Part shown: in pieces, positions 8,701 through 15,781 of the stretch
How the letters are laid out: the number at the start of each line of letters is the position of its first letter
Numbering within the stretch: the stretch's first letter is position 1
Virus record (IMG/VR): IMGVR_UViG_3300042453_005149
Span: 1-39,968 of that record
Length of the DNA: 39,968 nucleotides
Reading direction: 5' to 3' (one strand)
Origin: a virus
The notes under the pieces: generated by a model
Database searches by the model: none
Seen by the model: only the letters and a program-made list of their open reading frames with translations
Told to the model about the DNA's origin: nothing
Program-made: the position numbers and the translations under genes

Positions 8701-9276
8701 GTCGGGACTGGATGGAGTTCCGTTCTCGGAAAATTTCAAGAACGACAGCGAAGTGGTTCCGACGAATATCGGATCAGAACTTATCAAGACCCACCCAGTG
8801 GATATGTTCTGCACCCCACTCTCCACGAAAACGTACATTCCCTTGACCACCTCGTCGTCCGCATCCGCGTCCTCGGACCTTTCCCACGCGGAAGACGAAA
8901 CCACGTATATCCCGTTCTGGGAAGCGGAGGTCTGGTTTTTCACGAGAACACGCTCCCCTTCGGACAGACTTATCCCGTCCACGGTCTGAATCCCGGAAAG
9001 TACGATGTTGGAAGTGGTCGCGGCCACCACGCTGGACTTGGCCTTAAGGCATATTTCCTTCTTGACCGACTCGTACTCGGCGACCAGATCGGGTCGGTCA
9101 ATCTGCTTGTCATACTGTTCGGCCGTGCTGTCGGTGAACTCTCTGGATACGAAGTATATGACTACGCTGTTTATCTTGTAGGGTGTGATCAGACAATCAT
9201 CCCCGTCCCTTGCGTCAAGGATGAATCTAAGGTCATCGGCTATACTTATATCTGAATCTACCCCTACCGTCTTCAT
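5719..9276 (-). CDS. Baseplate wedge protein, gp7/gpI-like, with fibre-type domain
   Basis: 1185 residues, the second largest protein here. Residues about 385-440 (ATHEQLLPLLSNMF, RRQIKKAIPNFKRKGSILGL, SALGDIGM) match the core of P2 gpI/T4 gp7-type baseplate wedge proteins: a helix, an RxxIxxAI helix, then a KGTxxGL-like turn. Residues about 85-180 contain the ATTSNIVLSGIQTVDG, ERVLVKNQT, NGIYVV module that is frequent in phage tail fibre proteins. The rest is beta-rich and possibly bears several small domains. The gene lies directly after the gp6-like wedge gene, as gp7 follows gp6 in T4 and gpI follows gpJ in P2. The start has a GAGG site overlapping the end of the gp6 gene. The role, bridging the inner wedge to the peripheral baseplate, is by homology and synteny. 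Confidence 0.7.
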   Translation of the reverse strand: MKTVGVDSDISIADDLRFILDARDGDDCLITPYKINSVVIYFVSREFTDSTAEQYDKQIDRPDLVAEYESVKKEICLKAKSSVVAATTSNIVLSGIQTVDGISLSEGERVLVKNQTSASQNGIYVVSSSAWERSEDADADDEVVKGMYVFVESGVQNISTGWVLISSDPIFVGTTSLSFLKFSENGTPSSPDSNSSDRLRDLKKQIEDSRKTSTFFYKDAIPVKVFGGYTDPETGELFPAWLNPTLVPIEEKDKTIADNILYEYEENGKIQTGKFVLEWQPLDMREGDYFICWNWTPRMAGDSMSAHTYFSLHANGALTASIPTHVADPRKYEMLLDRYTPEMFKSILSENDLTPLVMKGLNESVGAGFGMVENMANQIIDLLDANATHEQLLPLLSNMFNLRLKSSDPTLWRRQIKKAIPNFKRKGSILGLKSALGDIGMKFQKITRLWQVVSKYTHQEHFVYDGFSTFSLSKTMILPVDENFGLWYRPAGSGQEWQELTEDYASYIETNEESIVWTGPGLSEGDSVRILYRTRNVPAGVQESEDYIRSLPLLDDRDERDQDYPPKNWNVRALEEDDPMFNLIVPTRHPLADPIIWGKIRTEFPYSENAYNMDEYNGSKRDSIDPCDIDKDFVDPCGGCQSSSFNLDLEVEKLSDDSFNEARNIVDEYMPFHSRIHTFNLSGAVNEFVRPSAERIDMLVSYSREDVLIAGDGQKIFHRNVDADDLESVKRDMLASYSPVSNGSGTTWSGTIRNSGISLMPSTTSDESELSDPDFKGKTQGFDSVNVNTSQLDSDPFESGNLLEILGMTTSNYTLAEVNRSSAKIHEPSGVDSSLVGPLFEYRVSNRIVDFNVDIDQADQIIFTDDDADFHMLGIVTQYDVDFNSVTGSVWRLRVDDKEYSIQNVLPDGALLLKEESSISPVSGWELLRDGVVQKFSLTASAPDTYHYGLITVNSLVGDVRDSVKIGDYIYLGWPSSTRSYRVKSFKSGQDDQFYIQDYDEGGVGGEDVKVYRRVFDNKVGQLGYEGLALDADDDLETIAEISNGANYDPADLNSDNVKENFLLFIDGKYYTISEVDGSAVVLLGPMDEFSISGEVVNFMVYKFAKENLELPEKVVPPYTAHPPRYQFDGIDRSGGSILTNTNDYNRVVLMSSVLNAANANQPIDIVGQTESIDFKIEYKEEEKE

Positions 9277-9282
9277 TGTTCC

Positions 9283-10851
9283 TCACTGGTACATGAACGC
9301 CACTTCAATCAATCCGGGCCTTACTATCTCATAGAACTTGGCTTGCACGACATCACCCGAACCAGAGTTCGTGGAAAATACTATGTCAAAACTTTCCGCC
9401 TGCTTGATGGCCGCGAGAGACTTTATCATGTCTGAATCACGCAGGTTTTGGCCGTAATCCCAATTCTTCAAAGAGAAAAATTCATCTATTTTGTTCTGTA
9501 TGTTTACCCTTATTTCTTGTTCAAATTTCTTGTTGATTCTGGAGAGCGTGATTTCTATCGACGCATCAACCTCCACAACCTGACCATCCTTGATGCAGAT
9601 GTAATCCGTTATCATCTTTTTCTGCTCCAGCATTTCGGAAAGATCGGCCTTCAATCCGTCGCTCGCCTCCTGAAGACCGTAGTTCCCGTCCCTCGCCAAG
9701 ATGTATATGTCAACAACGTTTCCGGCGCATCCGTGGTTCCTTAAAACAGCCGTTGATTTGCCGATCTGTCCATGGTAGGGAGTCACGAATTGATCAGTAA
9801 GAGCTTTGTAGTCCAAGCCTGTGACCGCCCTGTCCTGCGTCCTCAGGTAGGCTGGCAATTTTCGTCTTATGTCCTCTATGGTGTCGCCGTCGTATCCGTT
9901 GTCGCCTCTGGTGTAGTTCCTGAACGTCACGGGAGCGTTCGCGGCCTGACCCAGTATCTGAGCCTGTGTCTGGTACTCCACAAATCCCGTCACTATGTTG
10001 CCTCTGGTCCCTCCTCCTGTCCTGGCCGTGACCTCTATCTGGGAACCCTTGGCAGGACTCAATCCCGCACGATTATTGCCGAACATAATGAAGGCCCTGT
10101 AGTTCGGGTCAAACTCCACCCTATATTCTCGTCTGGGCTGCGAATCGGTGAAGTAGTCAACGCGCTCCCAAAGAATCCCGTCCACCTTGACACTTATGGA
10201 GTCGTATATGACCGAGGTCTTTGTCGTAGAAACCGACTGAAGAGTCTGTCCTGTTCCATTGAAGGTGTCCACGAAGGTCAGTCCCTCTAGTCCGACCACC
10301 GAAGAATTGGTGAATGAACCGGCCGAAATGATTATGTTTTGGTCAAATATGGGATTTTTCTTTGAGTCGGCAGGGAACAACTCAATGGATATGAGTCCGT
10401 CATCCGTGGCCACGCTCACCGCAACGGGGGCCTGCAACTCCAAATCCACGTCAAGGACATTGTTTATGGTGGCTGTCCACATGGAACTTGATGGTATCGG
10501 AGGCGTGGGTTTGAAGCCGACCAATTGACAAAGCCTAAAGGCGTTGTCGGGCTCCGTCACGGTGTCAATGAACAATTCATTGACCATCTGGTCCATCTTG
10601 AATGAGAGCATATCTGCCATGAAGGCCCAGTTCTCCATCAGCATTATGGCGATGGATCCCTCCACAAGGTCGTTGAAGGTGTTCGGAAGAACAGTGCCCT
10701 TGTCCCCGAACCTCTCGTTTATGAACTCCACCAGTCTGGTCTTGAGCGACCAGAAGTCCTGATTCGTGTAGTTAAGGCTTATTATTTGTTCGTTTTTTAT
10801 CGGGTTTGACTGGGCGAACGGCGTTATTTCAAACGGGCAGTCTTTTGCCAT
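9283..10851 (-). CDS. Baseplate wedge protein gp6/gpJ-like
   Basis: 522 residues. The N-terminus (FWSLKTRLVEFINERF, then DLVEGSIAIMLMENWAFMADML) and the middle (RGNIVTGFV, RGDNGYDGDTIEDIRRKLPA, RTQDRAVTGLDYKAL) are characteristic of the Baseplate_J family (T4 gp6, P2 gpJ, Mu gp47). These proteins dimerise around the hub to form the inner baseplate ring. The C-terminal part (VDASIEITLSR) fits the same family. The start has a very strong AGGAGGATAAT site. The gene lies between the gp25-like and gp7-like genes. Confidence 0.9.
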   Translation of the reverse strand: MAKDCPFEITPFAQSNPIKNEQIISLNYTNQDFWSLKTRLVEFINERFGDKGTVLPNTFNDLVEGSIAIMLMENWAFMADMLSFKMDQMVNELFIDTVTEPDNAFRLCQLVGFKPTPPIPSSSMWTATINNVLDVDLELQAPVAVSVATDDGLISIELFPADSKKNPIFDQNIIISAGSFTNSSVVGLEGLTFVDTFNGTGQTLQSVSTTKTSVIYDSISVKVDGILWERVDYFTDSQPRREYRVEFDPNYRAFIMFGNNRAGLSPAKGSQIEVTARTGGGTRGNIVTGFVEYQTQAQILGQAANAPVTFRNYTRGDNGYDGDTIEDIRRKLPAYLRTQDRAVTGLDYKALTDQFVTPYHGQIGKSTAVLRNHGCAGNVVDIYILARDGNYGLQEASDGLKADLSEMLEQKKMITDYICIKDGQVVEVDASIEITLSRINKKFEQEIRVNIQNKIDEFFSLKNWDYGQNLRDSDMIKSLAAIKQAESFDIVFSTNSGSGDVVQAKFYEIVRPGLIEVAFMYQ

Positions 10852-10852
10852 A

Positions 10853-11275
10853 TTATCCTCCTAGAGGAACTTCCAATTTGAGTTCCTGCACTTGCTGTAC
10901 GTTATCAAAGTCAGAAAACAATATTCTTATCATCAAAACGTGGTCCAATTCCTGCATGTTGTCATTTGGATCCAAGGAAGGCTCCATGGATTGTCTGGAA
11001 TTTGTGACTTCTATCTGTGAAACCGCTATCCTTGGCTCCCATGTTCTGATGGAATTGGCGATCGTCTCCCTTATTCTTTCCGCTATTATTGAATCATTCT
11101 GCTCAAAGATATACATTTTTAGGGGGGTTCCAAACTCCGGCAGCATTACGCGCTCTCCGGGCTCGGTCAAAAGCAGAACCATGAGATCGGATTTCACTTG
11201 ATTAACTCCCCTTTGAGTGCGAAGCATGCCGAGGGGGTGTTTAACTATTGGATAAGGGGCTCCTAAGAAAATCAT
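10853..11275 (-). CDS. Baseplate wedge gp25/gpW-like protein
   Basis: 140 residues. Features of the GPW/gp25 family are visible: QVKSDLMVLLLTEPGERVMLPEFG near residues 26-49 (the family has N..LLTxxGERxxxPxFG), then IIAERIRETIANSIRTWEPRI (the helix and the EPR motif). In T4 gp25 and its relatives this small protein docks the sheath to the wedge and the EPR motif is critical; here E-P-R is intact at about residues 80-82. The start has an AGGTGAAAA ribosome site. The gene is two bases from the gp6-like gene. Confidence 0.92.
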   Translation of the reverse strand: MIFLGAPYPIVKHPLGMLRTQRGVNQVKSDLMVLLLTEPGERVMLPEFGTPLKMYIFEQNDSIIAERIRETIANSIRTWEPRIAVSQIEVTNSRQSMEPSLDPNDNMQELDHVLMIRILFSDFDNVQQVQELKLEVPLGG

Positions 11276-11285
11276 TTTTCACCTT

Positions 11286-13406
11286 TTATTGCTTGCAATT
11301 AACTCCCGATGACTTGACGAACGGCGACAATGTGAACATTGATATCACCGGTGATTCCAAAGAAGCAGACGCAAAAACCCTGTCGCTGGCTACGAGCCGG
11401 GCAGACTTGGTGTTTGGATCGCTCAAAAGCACCGCCACTGGGCCGATGCATGGTCCGCACTCGGTCTCGCCCGGCGGAGGCGGGCAGTCCTTCCCGGCCA
11501 TGAGAAGTATCAGTTTGTCCGCCAGAAATGCAGCTATTTCTGACTTGTTGAAGTAAAACTTGCACGACCAGTGAACCGAGTGCTGAGACACGGCGGTGAA
11601 CCAGTTCCTAGGACCTAGGCATCCGCCCTTGCAAAAGTCGTCCTTGGGCGTCGTCTTGCCCACGCCCACAACGGTCACGTGGTCTCCCTCGGTAACGCAC
11701 ATGTAGTCACCGCCAGCCCTCACAAATATATACCCGCAGTAATCACTCTCCTGCATGCGTATCAGGTGAGGACCACAGCAGGCGTCCTTCTGTGGCGCCA
11801 TTATCTGAATGTACTGCTTTTGAGTGTCCTCCTGATGATTGTCGTCGGCCATCATCATCTCCAGACCGTAGCCAGTCCTTATTTTTATGAACGCATCCGT
11901 GGCCTTGTTATTCGGAACTCCTCCTTCAACCCTGTTGAGATTGCACTGCTCATTGTTTTCATCAATCATCTGGATGATGTGATTTGACGTACTTTGAAGT
12001 TCTATGCCTCTTCGGGGACCGGCTTTGCAACTCTTTCCCTTGGTGTCATCATTCATCTCAAAGCGATTGCCCGTCGCTGTCATTATCCTGATGAAGTTTT
12101 CGTCGCTCCGGCCTCGCGGGGTGCCGTCCGGCTCGGCATCGCTCATTACCATCTGGTGTCCGTGGGCACTCTTCCAGACGGTCTTTCCCTTGAATACTTC
12201 GTCGCAACCGTAGTCAAATGGAGCCATCCCCATCTCCCAGTTGTTCTTCCCCCTCGGCTCGCTTACGGCGTCGTCCATCCAAAAAGTGTGGCCGCTCAGC
12301 GAGGTCATCTGTATTCCGGACTGCGGTAGAGTCGTCTTGTCCACCCTGTTGTTCTGTGGGTTACCCGGACCGGAATAAGGACGGCACTCGCTCTTGTGCT
12401 TGAAGTATGGATTGGCGCATTGGGGCGTCCTGCTCCCGCTGGCACTCGGGCTGCTCCTAGGCTTACCACTGCCCAACATCAGCACATCGGGCGCTATGGG
12501 CTTGTTGTCCCCCTTGACGTCGGCGGGACACGTGTCCACTTTTTCTATGGGCTTGTCGCCCTCATTGCACTTCGTAAGGTCTCCACTACCGCAACCGCAG
12601 TCCGGATGGGCCCATTGAGCGGCTGGGTGAACCCTGTCGTCCTTGAATATGAGATGGTTCCCCTGGGCAGACTTGATCTCAATTCTCTGCCAACGAAAAT
12701 TGCACTTGTAATTCCCGTCCACCATCTTGATCATGTGCTTCTGGGGAGTCTTCCAACCGTATATGTTCGGATACGTTATCTTGTTCTTTGCCTCAGGATC
12801 ATTCTCAAAGTCATCTATGGAATCTATGTCTAATCCGTTGTAGTTCTCGGTATTCCAAGGGGGGAAAACTTGAGTCTCGTCCTTTCCCACGAGATAGCCG
12901 CCGCGATGCCCCCTGTGAATTTTCTCGTACTCGGGAACGGGGTAGTTCCAGCCTTCTTTAAGGTCCCTCTCTCTGTCCCAAGTGGTGCCAAGGTAATAAG
13001 GCCATTGACGATTGCCGGCTTCAAAAATAAGACAAAGTTTGGACCCGGCAGGAGGAACCCAAGTGCAACCGCAGTCATCAAATCCTCCTTGGCTTGAAAT
13101 GGGATAAGCCCAAGGAAGCGATTTGACTGGCGACTTGGGTGAATGCTGCAGAGGACTGAAATACCTTACTCTTCCTTGTTTCCATGGATCTATTGTCTCA
13201 ATACATACGGCTGTATGCATTCCATATATTACCTCTTTTTGGGCTGGCACTTTCCATGAAGTTTTAATTTCGGAAGTTACCAATGTTTTTACGTCATAAC
13301 CCATTTCAGAGAAACGTTCTTCTACTTGAGCAAGGCGTTGCTCCATATAATCCATTTTCTCTGGAATTGATATATTTGAAAAATCTCTTATTATGTTGTT
13401 TGCCAT
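11286..13406 (-). CDS. Baseplate spike protein, gp5/VgrG-like
   Basis: 706 residues. A short coiled coil (residues 12-35) precedes an OB-fold (about 60-150: GMHTAVCIETIDPWKQGRVR, then WVPPAGSKLCLIFEAGN, then PYYLGTTW) as in the N-terminal domain of T4 gp5 and VgrG. From about residue 215 onward come short beta repeats with G(H/N)xxxMxD cores (GHTFWMDD, GHQMVMSD, GNRFEMND, NHIIQMID, GLEMMMADD), typical of the trimeric beta-helix needle. No lysozyme catalytic segment is apparent between them. Several cysteines are paired (CGC, CGCGSGDLTKC, GECGPC-like), which is unusual for T4 gp5. It pierces the outer membrane in its family. No strong ribosome site is seen before the start. Confidence 0.8.
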   Translation of the reverse strand: MANNIIRDFSNISIPEKMDYMEQRLAQVEERFSEMGYDVKTLVTSEIKTSWKVPAQKEVIYGMHTAVCIETIDPWKQGRVRYFSPLQHSPKSPVKSLPWAYPISSQGGFDDCGCTWVPPAGSKLCLIFEAGNRQWPYYLGTTWDRERDLKEGWNYPVPEYEKIHRGHRGGYLVGKDETQVFPPWNTENYNGLDIDSIDDFENDPEAKNKITYPNIYGWKTPQKHMIKMVDGNYKCNFRWQRIEIKSAQGNHLIFKDDRVHPAAQWAHPDCGCGSGDLTKCNEGDKPIEKVDTCPADVKGDNKPIAPDVLMLGSGKPRSSPSASGSRTPQCANPYFKHKSECRPYSGPGNPQNNRVDKTTLPQSGIQMTSLSGHTFWMDDAVSEPRGKNNWEMGMAPFDYGCDEVFKGKTVWKSAHGHQMVMSDAEPDGTPRGRSDENFIRIMTATGNRFEMNDDTKGKSCKAGPRRGIELQSTSNHIIQMIDENNEQCNLNRVEGGVPNNKATDAFIKIRTGYGLEMMMADDNHQEDTQKQYIQIMAPQKDACCGPHLIRMQESDYCGYIFVRAGGDYMCVTEGDHVTVVGVGKTTPKDDFCKGGCLGPRNWFTAVSQHSVHWSCKFYFNKSEIAAFLADKLILLMAGKDCPPPPGETECGPCIGPVAVLLSDPNTKSARLVASDRVFASASLESPVISMFTLSPFVKSSGVNCKQ

Positions 13407-13407
13407 T

Positions 13408-14916
13408 TTATTTTGCCGCGTATTTCACCGAGACTCCGCCGCTTCCTTCTCCGCCAAGAGGCTTGTCGGCATCCACATTAATTCCAGGAGCACCGAGCAT
13501 TAATTTTAAAGTAGTGGTGTAAGATCCCTCTTTTATAGAATGATTTATGCCCTGTAATAACCAGTTTTTATTGCTGAGTATTACGTTGCAAGGAGGATCG
13601 GCGAGCCAATCTCCACAACCTTTGTTTTTTTCTCCACTGAGGTGAAAAGGATTTATCGCCACTATGCTGCATGTTCTTCCCAGATGATTTTCTGTGAACT
13701 TTGATCTTGGGTCTCCCAATATTTTTAAGGTTGCTTGGATGGGCGTGACCCCGATTTCAGTTATGCGACCAGCCTTTTCATGAGCCTGCATTGATCGCAT
13801 GTTTTGTATCCATCCGTTTTTAGGCCCATAGGCTCTCCATGCTTGTTGAGTTATTGTGTTCTGTTGCTGGAGACCCGTAGTTTCGCAGTGCTCCTTTTCT
13901 TGATTTTGTTTTTTTACATCTTCGTGAAAATTACTTTTTGTTGTTCCCGGACCAGAAGTTTCACCACCGGCACTGAAATTGGCCATGCCAGTAATCCAGT
14001 TGAACGTGGGTGAAAACTCTATTACAGGACTACATTTTCCTCCATTCACAATGAATGTTCCAACGCTTGAGGAATTGCCACCACAAGAATTTTTTTCTTC
14101 GGAAGGATCTGTGAGTAGAACCAACACATCTGGGTCTCCGGGTTCCCAAAAAGGAATTATGCCGAGTCCCTCTTCTGTGCCGTTGTCAACCCTAAAGGGC
14201 TGAACCCATTTTGATATTACTGCTATTCTATTTTGATTATCTGCCTGCCATGTGCCAGGAGGGCCTCCTTTTCCAAAAATTTTCCACTTGAAACCATCTT
14301 CACATTTTATTTTTCCATCCGCCTCCCTCTTGCAGTACTTTACTGTTATTGGGGGACATTGAGATGCTAAATTTCTAATTGCTTCTTCTAGTGTTATGGT
14401 TTTGTCGTCCTCGGCAGAAGACGAATCCTCCCTCATGACATTCAGAATTTTTTCTGAAGTCGCACCCTTGATGTTATATTTTATCTTTCCTTCTGAATAG
14501 TTTACTTGTATTTCCACTATGTGAGATTTGAACATCTGAGATGGTATGGAGCTCCTAGAGCCCTCGCAGGTGGTTATTGTCCAACCCCATTGAAACCTCA
14601 TCATTGTTCCCCGGCCGGGAAGTGCGGAATTCTTTCTAACCGAGTCAACAAACGCCTGCATCCTGCCGCCAGCCTCATCAAGTATTTCAATTGATGTTTC
14701 TTGCGAATCAATCCATCCGACCTCAAACGATTTTATGCACGCTCTGTTTTCAGAAGAAGGAAAAGACTCGTTGCCCACAGTTATTTCATTGTCGCCGTCA
14801 CCGAGCCAAACTTTGATCCAAGGAGCAAAACTCTCCGCCTGAAGTCCTGCCGGTCCGGGCTGGTTCAATTGGCCGCACTCGTATTCCGCAGCACATCCTT
14901 TGAGGCAATTAGGCAT
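13408..14916 (-). CDS. Baseplate hub protein, gp27/gpD-like
   Basis: 502 residues from the ATG at 14916 (MPNCLKGC), which has a CGGAG site seven bases upstream and overlaps the end of the LysM gene. A start 15 codons earlier would overlap it further and lacks such a site. The segments PWIKVWLGDGDNEITVG, SFEVGWIDSQETSIEILDE and FQWGWTI fit the gp27/gpD beta-barrel that forms the hub ring and joins the spike to the tube. NHSIKEGSYTTTLKLMLG near the C-terminus matches the last strand pair of the same family. It is unusually rich in Cys. Its position next to the spike gene supports the call. Confidence 0.7.
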   Translation of the reverse strand: MPNCLKGCAAEYECGQLNQPGPAGLQAESFAPWIKVWLGDGDNEITVGNESFPSSENRACIKSFEVGWIDSQETSIEILDEAGGRMQAFVDSVRKNSALPGRGTMMRFQWGWTITTCEGSRSSIPSQMFKSHIVEIQVNYSEGKIKYNIKGATSEKILNVMREDSSSAEDDKTITLEEAIRNLASQCPPITVKYCKREADGKIKCEDGFKWKIFGKGGPPGTWQADNQNRIAVISKWVQPFRVDNGTEEGLGIIPFWEPGDPDVLVLLTDPSEEKNSCGGNSSSVGTFIVNGGKCSPVIEFSPTFNWITGMANFSAGGETSGPGTTKSNFHEDVKKQNQEKEHCETTGLQQQNTITQQAWRAYGPKNGWIQNMRSMQAHEKAGRITEIGVTPIQATLKILGDPRSKFTENHLGRTCSIVAINPFHLSGEKNKGCGDWLADPPCNVILSNKNWLLQGINHSIKEGSYTTTLKLMLGAPGINVDADKPLGGEGSGGVSVKYAAK

Positions 14917-15235
14917 AAACGCTCTCCGGAAGAACGATGGTGCGACCAGCCTTAAAATCAATGATGTCTTTTATGTTATTCGCTTCCATTATTTTCCACC
15001 AAAAATCAGGCATGCCGTATCTTTCTTTAGACACCAAGTCCGGCCTGTATTCCATGCCCGGCGGTATAACAGCTACAGTATCCGACCCAGACTGCTCATT
15101 TTTTTTTCTCTTATAGGTCTCAAAGGTAAGTATTTTTTCTTCAGAGTAATAAATGACCTTGCTTTCCGAATATCTGCTGACCCTTGTCACGAAATCAGTT
15201 GCCCTCAAATTTGTATATTCTATTTTGTTTGCCAT
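14909..15235 (-). CDS. Baseplate wedge LysM-type protein, gp53-like
   Basis: 108 residues. The C-terminal half (YRPDLVSKERYGMPDFWWKI, then EANNIKDIIDFKAGRTIVLP) is a LysM-like fold: an R..L...YG..xxWWxI..AN...P..LxxGxxI.IP pattern. T4 gp53 and Afp7-type injection proteins carry this domain and bind at the hub/wedge interface. The start has an AGGAAG site six bases upstream. It sits between the tube-initiator-like and hub genes. Confidence 0.85.
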   Translation of the reverse strand: MANKIEYTNLRATDFVTRVSRYSESKVIYYSEEKILTFETYKRKKNEQSGSDTVAVIPPGMEYRPDLVSKERYGMPDFWWKIMEANNIKDIIDFKAGRTIVLPESVYA

Positions 15236-15236
15236 T

Positions 15237-15779
15237 TCATCTTCCTAATATAAATATTCTTTCTTGACCCGGCAGATCAGCACTTTTGTAAACAACATCC
15301 CAAGTAGTCTCTATATCAAATTTAAATGGAACAAATGTGTCTTCATCCCAAGCGACTTCAGTTGGGAATTTGACAGAGTAATTTTTAAGAATTACACATA
15401 ATTCTCCATAAGAAAGAAGCCTTCCACATTTTATCCTACAAACAGGCGGCGGTACGAAAGGAGACCCAGTCGTCCCTTCTCTAGGATATACGGCACTTTG
15501 TATAGCCCTCAACGCTTCCAAGTTGTAATCAACATCCCCAGCCTCAGAAACAACCATGTGAATGGTCATTGTTATTGATCTATTATCAGATTGCGAATAT
15601 GTTTTTAGCGGCGAAGATCTTCCTATCACTATTTCGTCATTGTAAGATGCTGATTTTGTGTCGGATATGTCCGGCAAAACCTTCATAATAACCTTAAATT
15701 CATCTCCTTCTGAAGGTATTATCACATAGCAATCTTGAATCGGTACTAATGATCCGCCTGGTACTGTTGCCGCTGGCAT
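15237..15779 (-). CDS. Tail-tube initiator-like baseplate protein (gp48/gp54 or Afp5/7-like)
   Basis: 180 residues, beta-rich. An early SDTKSASYNDEIVIGRSSPL stretch followed by SQSDNRSITMTIHMV resembles the first strands of the contractile-injection tube-type protein family (CIS_tube), in which sAsy.....g.S.P...y...e.r.i.....f is common. In T4, gp48 and gp54 start the tube at the baseplate. The position fits, next to a LysM gene and after the tape measure. The assignment is by pattern and order only; it could be another baseplate protein. Confidence 0.5.
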   Translation of the reverse strand: MPAATVPGGSLVPIQDCYVIIPSEGDEFKVIMKVLPDISDTKSASYNDEIVIGRSSPLKTYSQSDNRSITMTIHMVVSEAGDVDYNLEALRAIQSAVYPREGTTGSPFVPPPVCRIKCGRLLSYGELCVILKNYSVKFPTEVAWDEDTFVPFKFDIETTWDVVYKSADLPGQERIFILGR

Positions 15780-15781
15780 GA

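Noticed and set aside
15249-15256. Perfect TATAAATA late-promoter match on the plus strand
   Set aside because: It lies in the coding end of a minus-strand gene and faces away from all nearby starts. It is likely a chance match.
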